Of a stretch of DNA of 64,000 nt, positions 58,177 to 64,000 are shown in pieces. Positions within the stretch are counted from its first letter, which is position 1, and every line of letters begins with the position of its first letter. The notes beneath the pieces are model-generated. The model worked only from the letters and a program-made list of their open reading frames with translations. It made no database searches and was not told where the DNA came from. Made by a program: the position numbers and the translations under genes. Source of the DNA: a virus; the IMG/VR virus record IMGVR_UViG_3300020185_002701, positions 1 through 64,000 of that record; one strand, 5' to 3'.

Positions 58177-59180
58177 TGAAAGTAGAAGTAACAGAATTAG
58201 ATATTGTGTATATTAGTTATGACGAACCTAACTGCGAAGAACACTGGTCTGATCTCTTAAATAAAGTTCCATGGGCAAAACGTGTTCATGGTGTAAAAGG
58301 TTTTGATGCTGCACATAAACGTGCTGCACAAATAGCAGAAACAGACCGGTTCATCACAGTAGACGGCGACAATATAGTAATGCCAGACTTTTTTGATCAA
58401 ACGCTAGATATACCAGACACTGATATGTATGGTAATGAAATAAGCGAAAGCATCTTTAGTTGGAACGGAAGAAATTTGCTAAACGGATTAGTCTACGGCA
58501 ACGGCGGACTTAAATGTTGGCCTACAGAATACACTAAAACTATTAGCACACATGAAGCAGCCACCGACGGCGAAGGTATGGAGTTTTGTTGGAAGTTAAA
58601 CTATATTCAACTTAACGACACGTTCTCAGAAGTTCATCAAACTGCAAGCCCATTCCAGGCGTTCCGCGCAGGATTTAGAGAAGGCGTTAAGATGAGTTTA
58701 GATCAAGGCAAGCGAGTACAAGCTAACGAGTTTAAGGAAAAAATCTGGTACGGCAACTATAATAGATTACAAGTTTGGTGCAATATTGGTGATGATGTGG
58801 AAAATGGGGTGTGGGCTATATATGGTGCAAGGCTGGGCTGCAAAATGACAGTGCTGTCAGATTGGGACACTAACAACATTGCAGATTACACTTGGTTTAA
58901 GGATTTCTTTTACAAGCAAGTCGCTCCTCAATTTAATGGCAACAAGCAAAATCAGTGTCCTCATACCAAGCAGCAGTGGGATGATCATTTATTATATAAA
59001 GAGATAACAGCGTTAGGAAATGAAATAAACACTGAAGTTAACCAAATGTTGTTATTTGATCCAAATCCACTAGTGAGTAAGTTCTTTAAAACAACCTACA
59101 CTGCTCCTAGGCGTTGGGGTGTTATGGTTAGGGAAAAACAGATTCAAGAATTACTTGAGAAAGGGTTAATAGGACATTAA
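58176..59180 (+). CDS. Glycosyltransferase-like protein C (GT-A type)
   Basis: A 334-aa protein that starts with a Rossmann-like strand (ELDIVYISYDEPNCEEHW), then VHGVKGFDAAHKRAAQIA and a D-x-D-type motif ITVDGDNIVMPDFF, the arrangement of GT-A nucleotide-sugar transferases. Further conserved-looking segments are GNGGLKCWPTEYT and ASPFQAFRAGFREGVKMSLD. It overlaps the preceding gene as TAATG and closes the first accessory transcript. The substrate is unknown; surface glycan or virion-protein glycosylation is inferred from context. Confidence 0.65.
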   Translation: MKVEVTELDIVYISYDEPNCEEHWSDLLNKVPWAKRVHGVKGFDAAHKRAAQIAETDRFITVDGDNIVMPDFFDQTLDIPDTDMYGNEISESIFSWNGRNLLNGLVYGNGGLKCWPTEYTKTISTHEAATDGEGMEFCWKLNYIQLNDTFSEVHQTASPFQAFRAGFREGVKMSLDQGKRVQANEFKEKIWYGNYNRLQVWCNIGDDVENGVWAIYGARLGCKMTVLSDWDTNNIADYTWFKDFFYKQVAPQFNGNKQNQCPHTKQQWDDHLLYKEITALGNEINTEVNQMLLFDPNPLVSKFFKTTYTAPRRWGVMVREKQIQELLEKGLIGH

Positions 59181-59210
59181 CCATATAAAATTAACAAATG
59201 TTTTTATTCA

Positions 59211-59218
59211 GATAAATA
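59211..59218 (+). promoter_or_regulatory. Late promoter box GATAAATA before the dehydrogenase operon
   Basis: GATAAATA lies 27 bp upstream of the ATG at 59246, with an AAAGGA ribosome site between them. A weak sigma70-like alternative (TTAACA, 16 bp, TAAATA) overlaps it, so early expression cannot be excluded. Confidence 0.6.
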
Positions 59219-59245
59219 TTAACACAATACACAAAGGATACACAG

Positions 59246-60586
59246 ATGGCCTCGATCGGATTTATTGGGGTAGGCAAGTTAGGACAAGCCTGCGCCGAGA
59301 TGGTCGCTGAGATCCATGATGTTGTTGGTTATGATGTAGAACCCAGAGAGCCTGAAAATTTTACAATGGTTTCAGACTTGCGGGATGCTGTAATAGGACA
59401 AGATATTGTTTTTATTGCTGCACCTACACCACACGACCCACAGTATGATGGACGAGCACCCACCAGCCATTTACCCAACAAAGACTTTGACTATACTATA
59501 GTCAAGGATATCTTAAAACAGGTAAATGAAGTAGCAACACCTAAGCAATTAGTTGTACTAATTAGCACAGTATTACCTGGCACTGTTCGCAGAGAACTAA
59601 TACCTCTATTAACAAACGCCCGTTTCATATATAACCCTTACTTGATTGCCATGGGCACAGTCAAGTGGGATATGGTTAATCCAGAAATGGTTATGATTGG
59701 CACTGGAGACGGTTCAGAAACTGGTGATGCAAAACAGTTAGTAGATTTTTACAAAACAATCATGCAAAACGATCCCAAGTATGTTGTAGGTACCTGGGAT
59801 GAATGTGAATGCATCAAAGTGTTCTACAATACGTTTATTAGTGCTAAAGTTAGTTTGGTAAACATGATACAAGACGTTGCTGAAAAGCAGGGTAATATAA
59901 ATGCAGAAGTTGTATGCGATGCTCTTGCTAATGCTGATAGGCGTATTATGGGTCCGGGTTACATGAAGCCTGGTATGGGCGATGGTGGTGCTTGTCACCC
60001 CAGAGATAATATTGCGTTACGCTGGATGGCTGAGGAGTTGGATCTAGGTTATGATTTATTTGATTCAGTAATGCGTAGCAGAGAAGTACAAGCAGAGAAC
60101 ATGGCAAAGCGTTTGGTACAACTAAGTTTACCTGCTAATATTGCGCCTATGCATTATATTCCTAAGCTACCAATTGTTATTGTGGGTAAAGCTTATAAAC
60201 CTCTTGTGCCTTATGAAGCAGGTAGCAGCAGTATGCTAGTTGGCCATTATATAGAAAAATTAGGCGGCGAACTTTATTATTTAGATGAAGAATGTGGAGA
60301 AACACCACCTGAAAACATTTTAAATAACCCAGCAGTTTATTTAATGGCCCATAATCCTGAAGTAACTTATGGCGAACAATTAGATTTTGTAAAAAGTTGG
60401 TATGCAGGCAATCACGCCGTTACAAACTGTGATACTGCATTAACAGTCGAAACTGCAAATGGTTCAGAATTGACTTTCAGTACAGGAAGTGTTATACTAG
60501 ATCCTTGGAGAAAAGTTCCAAACAATATCCCTGGGGTCGAAGTCATACATTACGGGAATACAAGGGGAGAGAGATCATGGCAATAG
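59246..60586 (+). CDS. UDP-glucose/GDP-mannose dehydrogenase family protein
   Basis: A 446-aa NAD-dependent nucleotide-sugar dehydrogenase, which would oxidise a sugar nucleotide to a uronic acid. The Rossmann motif GFIGVGKLG is at residues 5-13. Next come FIAAPTPHD, the ISTVLPGTVRREL strand, the helix CIKVFYNTFISAKVSLVNMI and the active-site region GMGDGGACHPRDN with Cys250. The C-terminal NAD(P)-like domain begins IVIVGKAYKPLVPYEAGSSS. Order and length (families are about 400-450 aa) fit well. The canonical GG-S-C-F-P is GG-A-C-H-P here, so substrate choice may differ. It overlaps the methyltransferase gene by 10 bp and probably supplies precursors for the glycosyltransferases upstream. Confidence 0.88.
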   Translation: MASIGFIGVGKLGQACAEMVAEIHDVVGYDVEPREPENFTMVSDLRDAVIGQDIVFIAAPTPHDPQYDGRAPTSHLPNKDFDYTIVKDILKQVNEVATPKQLVVLISTVLPGTVRRELIPLLTNARFIYNPYLIAMGTVKWDMVNPEMVMIGTGDGSETGDAKQLVDFYKTIMQNDPKYVVGTWDECECIKVFYNTFISAKVSLVNMIQDVAEKQGNINAEVVCDALANADRRIMGPGYMKPGMGDGGACHPRDNIALRWMAEELDLGYDLFDSVMRSREVQAENMAKRLVQLSLPANIAPMHYIPKLPIVIVGKAYKPLVPYEAGSSSMLVGHYIEKLGGELYYLDEECGETPPENILNNPAVYLMAHNPEVTYGEQLDFVKSWYAGNHAVTNCDTALTVETANGSELTFSTGSVILDPWRKVPNNIPGVEVIHYGNTRGERSWQ

Positions 60587-61194
60587 TAACAAAATATAAA
60601 ATTAATACAGAGATACCCGGCTGGACTACTGAAAAAAAATTAAATATGTTGGCGGAAAAAGCCGCAGCAGTACCTGAAAATGGCACAATTGTCGAGCTAG
60701 GAACTTTTTGCGGAAGAAGTGCATACAGTCTTGGTAGTAATAAACTAGATTCTGTGAAACTGGTATGTGTAGATATGTTCCCTGACAACTTTATACAGAT
60801 TCTGGCTAAAGACTTCCCTGGCATTGAGCATGGCTTCGGCAATTTAGATACTCCATATACATGGCAAGCATGTTCTTACGCCCTCAAAGATGTTGTTAAT
60901 CTAGAATATCTTAGAACAGTATTGCCCCTTCCTAGTTTTGTACAAATAGATTTGGAGGTTGATTTATTGTTTATTGACACAGTACACACTGCTGAGGGAG
61001 CCCAAAGTGATATAGATCAATGGTTTCCTCTATTAACAGATAATGCAGTTGTTGTTTTTGATGATTATTGTGATGTGTTTCCTGAATATTCAGAAATAAT
61101 AGACAAGCACCTTCTTACTCTAGATGTACAAAACAGAGAAGTATACGAACATGCATTATGGGTACAGCTAGGAAAAAAAGAGGAAAACAAATAA
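60577..61194 (+). CDS. Class I SAM-dependent methyltransferase
   Basis: A 205-aa protein with SAM motif I in GTIVELGTFCGRSAYSLG, motif II near LVCVDMFPDN and the motif DLLFIDTVHTAEGAQSDIDQ followed by NAVVVFDDYCD, typical of the Methyltransf_24 type that acts on sugars or small molecules. The ATG at 60577 has a strong GGGGAGAG ribosome site; the frame is open to 60505, but the added residues lie inside the dehydrogenase end and lack a site. It ends one base before the first radical-SAM gene, so all four genes are coupled. The acceptor is unknown. Confidence 0.8.
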   Translation: MAIVTKYKINTEIPGWTTEKKLNMLAEKAAAVPENGTIVELGTFCGRSAYSLGSNKLDSVKLVCVDMFPDNFIQILAKDFPGIEHGFGNLDTPYTWQACSYALKDVVNLEYLRTVLPLPSFVQIDLEVDLLFIDTVHTAEGAQSDIDQWFPLLTDNAVVVFDDYCDVFPEYSEIIDKHLLTLDVQNREVYEHALWVQLGKKEENK

Positions 61195-61195
61195 C

Positions 61196-62746
61196 ATGGC
61201 ATATAAAAAAGGTATAACAAAATTTCACGGGGCTGGCTCTCAACAAACATTTGATGCTTTAAGTGAAGTGAGCGATTCCTTTTGTTTAGCAAAATGGCTG
61301 CAGGTTACATTGCATTTACAAAATGGGCACAACCATAGTTGCCACCATCCCGTTACACATCGGGCAGACGAAAATGAAATTGCAAATAATCCTAATGCGC
61401 TACACAATACTCTGTACAAAAAAGCCAAGCAAGCACAAATGTTAACAGGAGAACGGCCTACAGAATGCCAATACTGCTGGAACATAGAAGACATAGGGCA
61501 AGACAGTGATGACACGAGTTTTGCAAGTGACAGGATTCACAAGTCAGGCGATATTACTTGGGCCGGTACAAACCAAATACAGCCGTTGTTAGACAAAATA
61601 AAACGGGGCGAAAAAATAAATCCGCGTTATGTTGAAATTTCATTCAGTAATGTGTGTAATTTTAAATGCAGTTATTGTTCTCCTGTACACAGCAGTCTAT
61701 GGACTAGCGAAATCAAAAACAAAGGTCCATATGAGTTGCTGTCTAATCCAGGACATAATAATCTAGAATGGTTAGAGAAAGAAGATAAACTACCTATACA
61801 CCACAAAGATTATAATCCATATGTAGAAGCATTTTGGGAATGGTGGCCTGATCTTGTTCAAGATCTAGTGTCGTTTAGAATTACTGGCGGCGAGCCATTA
61901 CTTGAAGAAAATACGTTTAAAGCGATCAAGATGTTACAAGAATCTGAAACTGGATCGCTAAAAGAGATGAGTATTAACAGCAATGCGTGTGTACCAGACG
62001 AAGTTATAGATCGGTATATTCTAGAAATGAATAAATTATTAGATTCTGGAAAAGTTGAAATTTCTCGGTTCTTTACAAGCTGCGATACCCATGGCGAGCA
62101 AGCTGAATATATCAGGCACGGATTTGATTATAAGAGGTGGCTTAAAAATGTAGACAAAATTCTAACAGAAATACCTAAATCTAGAGTGACAATTATGTGC
62201 ACTGCTAATCTCATGAGCTTACCAAGATTTCATTTATTTCTCCAAGACGTACATGCGTTAAAGAAAAAACACTGGAATAATCCACTTAAAGGGCGTGACC
62301 AAGGATTAACATTAGATATACCTATATTGCGTCATCCCGCTCATCAAAGTGTAGCTATACTACCTAGCACATATGCAGACATGTTAACTCCTAGTTTAGC
62401 CTATATGACCAGCCACTGGGTGGATGGACAGAACCGTGATGCCTGGACAAAAAGAACTACTAACAAATTCTCACCTGATCTTTTACAAGATATACAAGAA
62501 GATGATAAAATGTTTACTGATTTAGAAATGCAGAGGTTTCAAAGACTGATAAAATCAGTTGAGGAAGATGTAAATGTTAACGAAGGTGTTAATTCTAAAA
62601 CTTCAATGATTGATTTTTATTTGTTTGTAAACGAACATGATAGAAGACGTGGTACAGATTTCAAAAAAACTTTTCCAGAACTTATGGATTTTTATAGGTT
62701 ATGTGAAGAAGAACATAATAAAAGAATTATGGTGAGGAATATATAA
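61196..62746 (+). CDS. Twitch-type radical SAM protein, copy 1
   Basis: A 516-aa radical SAM enzyme. The [4Fe-4S]-binding CxxxCxxC motif is CNFKCSYC (C154, C158, C161), and the SAM-contact motif GGEP is at 231-234. An N-terminal extension adds HSCHHP (C49) and ECQYCW (C91, C94), which could ligate a second cluster or zinc. The C-terminal part has ILRHPAHQSVAILP and a charged helical end. Such twitch-domain proteins are frequent in marine T4-like phages and lack a proven reaction. The gene is coupled to the methyltransferase upstream and to a close paralogue downstream, overlapping that start as TAATG. A role in sugar or virion modification is inferred only. Confidence 0.85.
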   Translation: MAYKKGITKFHGAGSQQTFDALSEVSDSFCLAKWLQVTLHLQNGHNHSCHHPVTHRADENEIANNPNALHNTLYKKAKQAQMLTGERPTECQYCWNIEDIGQDSDDTSFASDRIHKSGDITWAGTNQIQPLLDKIKRGEKINPRYVEISFSNVCNFKCSYCSPVHSSLWTSEIKNKGPYELLSNPGHNNLEWLEKEDKLPIHHKDYNPYVEAFWEWWPDLVQDLVSFRITGGEPLLEENTFKAIKMLQESETGSLKEMSINSNACVPDEVIDRYILEMNKLLDSGKVEISRFFTSCDTHGEQAEYIRHGFDYKRWLKNVDKILTEIPKSRVTIMCTANLMSLPRFHLFLQDVHALKKKHWNNPLKGRDQGLTLDIPILRHPAHQSVAILPSTYADMLTPSLAYMTSHWVDGQNRDAWTKRTTNKFSPDLLQDIQEDDKMFTDLEMQRFQRLIKSVEEDVNVNEGVNSKTSMIDFYLFVNEHDRRRGTDFKKTFPELMDFYRLCEEEHNKRIMVRNI

Positions 62747-64000
62747 TGTCAGGGTACGACCAAGAATTAAAAGATTTTAAAAAAGTATTAGATGGCGTGA
62801 GTCCTAGTTTTTGCAGTGCCAAATGGTTGCAAACAACGTTGCATTTACAAAATGGAAGAACACATAGTTGCCACCATCCCTCACCGCATGCAATCCCTAT
62901 ACAGGAATTGGAGAATTACGGACCCACAGCATTACATAACACAAAGTACAAGAAAGAGCAGCGCCGTCAGATGTTAGCTGGTGAGAGACCTAAAGAGTGT
63001 CAATACTGTTGGAATATTGAAGATTTGCCAGGGGACCATACTAGTGATAGACCACGTAAAAGTATGGAACCTTGGGCTAAAGATAAGTTAGATAGTATTA
63101 TTGCTAGCGATTCTGATGCCAACATATTGCCTACCTATGTAGAAGTTAGTTTTAGTAATGCGTGTAATTTTAAATGTAGTTATTGCTCCCCTGTGCATAG
63201 CAGTCAATGGGTTAAAGAAATACGTGATCATGGACCATATAATTTAGGAAGTAGGATGCACAATGGGTTAGAATATTTTGAGGAGACTGGGCAACTACCT
63301 TCACCTGACGCTGACACGTATATACTCCATTTTCGGAGTTGGTTGCTGAATACTCTAGGACCAAGTAGATCATTACAAGTATTGAGAATTACAGGAGGAG
63401 AGCCTACTCAAACAAAAGAGTTCGCTAAACTATGGGATATACTTTATCAGGTTCCACAACCTCAAATGGAGTTATGCATAAACACTAATTTAGGCATGGA
63501 TAAAAAAGGTTTGGAAGATTTTGCAGACAAAATTAATCTCGCTTATCATCTCAATCTAGTTAAAAGTGTGACAATACACACCAGTTGCGATGCAGCTGGC
63601 GCTCAAGCAGAATACACAAGACATGGTTTAAATTATAATCAGTGGTTAGAGAATTGCCAGGTTCTTTTAAATACTTTTCCAAATTTAACAATAAACATAA
63701 TGTGCACTACAAATATATTCTCTTTAACTAGTATGGATCGTTTTTTAGCCGACGTACTAGCATTAAAATTATGTTATCATACTACTGAACGGACAGTACC
63801 AGTAACAATAGATTTCAGTATATTACGCTGGCCCGGCCATCAATCTCTTTCTATTATGCCATATGACTATGCCGATATGTTTAATACTAGTTTAGCATTT
63901 ATGGAGAAGTGGAAAGATGATACTGAGTTAGTTGGTGGCAGCGAATCGATAGAGGCTTACGGAGTACACTATAATAAAACTCATAGTAGACAGTTAAATA
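62746..64000 (+). CDS. Twitch-type radical SAM protein, copy 2, 3' end outside window
   Basis: A partial gene (418 codons visible) starting at the ATG at 62746. It repeats the architecture of copy 1 with high similarity: AKWLQTTLHLQNG, THSCHHP, ECQYCWNIED, NACNFKCSYCSPVHSS, LRITGGEPTQ, HTSCDAAGAQAEYTRHG and a C-terminal ILRWPGHQSLSIMP. Sequence between the motifs, especially the loop before GGEP, has diverged. Two intact copies side by side suggest separate substrates or a two-step modification rather than simple redundancy. Confidence 0.85.
   Translation, partial: MSGYDQELKDFKKVLDGVSPSFCSAKWLQTTLHLQNGRTHSCHHPSPHAIPIQELENYGPTALHNTKYKKEQRRQMLAGERPKECQYCWNIEDLPGDHTSDRPRKSMEPWAKDKLDSIIASDSDANILPTYVEVSFSNACNFKCSYCSPVHSSQWVKEIRDHGPYNLGSRMHNGLEYFEETGQLPSPDADTYILHFRSWLLNTLGPSRSLQVLRITGGEPTQTKEFAKLWDILYQVPQPQMELCINTNLGMDKKGLEDFADKINLAYHLNLVKSVTIHTSCDAAGAQAEYTRHGLNYNQWLENCQVLLNTFPNLTINIMCTTNIFSLTSMDRFLADVLALKLCYHTTERTVPVTIDFSILRWPGHQSLSIMPYDYADMFNTSLAFMEKWKDDTELVGGSESIEAYGVHYNKTHSRQLN

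Noticed and set aside
60505-60576. Longer methyltransferase start at 60505
   Set aside because: The added residues fall inside the dehydrogenase end, and the strong GGGGAGAG site directly precedes 60577.
1-64000. tRNA genes, CRISPR arrays or insertion sequences
   Set aside because: All gaps are under 150 bp and contain no cloverleaf-like or spacer-repeat pattern, and no transposase or integrase motif occurs in any frame.

Overview
The window is a contiguous piece of a low-GC, T4-like marine myovirus genome (contractile-tailed phage of the cyanophage/pelagiphage type). The basis is a T4 core-gene set in marine T4-like order: the gp46/gp47 recombination nuclease and the gp55 late sigma factor on the minus strand, then baseplate genes gp48, gp53, a hub candidate, gp5, gp25 and gp6 on the plus strand. 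These are followed by very large virion proteins and tail fibres with typical marine-phage N-termini. The host cannot be determined from this window; no photosynthesis gene is present in it. I found no tRNA, CRISPR array, insertion sequence or integrase. Genes are packed tightly, mostly with 1-17 bp overlaps, and no gap between genes exceeds about 150 bp.

Layout. (1) 1-3087, minus strand: gp55 - gp47 - gp46 (runs off the left edge), behind a sigma70-like promoter (TTGACT, 16 bp, TAAAAT). (2) 3183-8341, plus strand: late promoter, then gp48, gp53, a 785-aa hub candidate and a gp5-type spike without a recognisable lysozyme domain. (3) 8310-9022, minus strand: two small genes, a strong intrinsic terminator and a near-consensus sigma70 promoter form an early-type island inside the late cluster. 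(4) 9049-37332, plus strand: late promoter, gp25, an enlarged gp6 (1378 aa) and a single uninterrupted 7914-codon ORF in the gp7 position. (5) 37356-55334, plus strand: a small structural protein, a tail fibre with a C-terminal S74 chaperone, a 4110-aa subtilase/adhesin megaprotein, a second related fibre and another structural protein. (6) 55360-64000, plus strand: an accessory block of three glycosyltransferase-like genes, two unknowns, a nucleotide-sugar dehydrogenase, a SAM methyltransferase and two tandem radical-SAM genes, the last cut by the right edge.

Regulation can be read from the DNA. (T/G)ATAAATA boxes sit in every intergenic gap that precedes a plus-strand block, which is the class of site recognised by gp55, itself encoded here. 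The minus-strand genes carry host-like sigma70 promoters sharing an extended CTTGACTTT -35 region. Two late boxes (gp25 and the gene at 37370) lie so close to the start codon that the transcripts would have almost no leader.

The most unusual content is the size and architecture of the virion proteins: gp6, the 7914-aa protein and the 4110-aa protein together take about 40 kb of the 64 kb. The megaprotein joins a complete serine-protease triad to LamG-like, Calx-beta-like, Big/cadherin-like and seven-bladed FG-GAP-like modules, an architecture expected of bacterial surface adhesins. With the coupled sugar-modification and radical-SAM block downstream, this suggests heavy investment in host-surface recognition or remodelling. 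That functional reading is inference.
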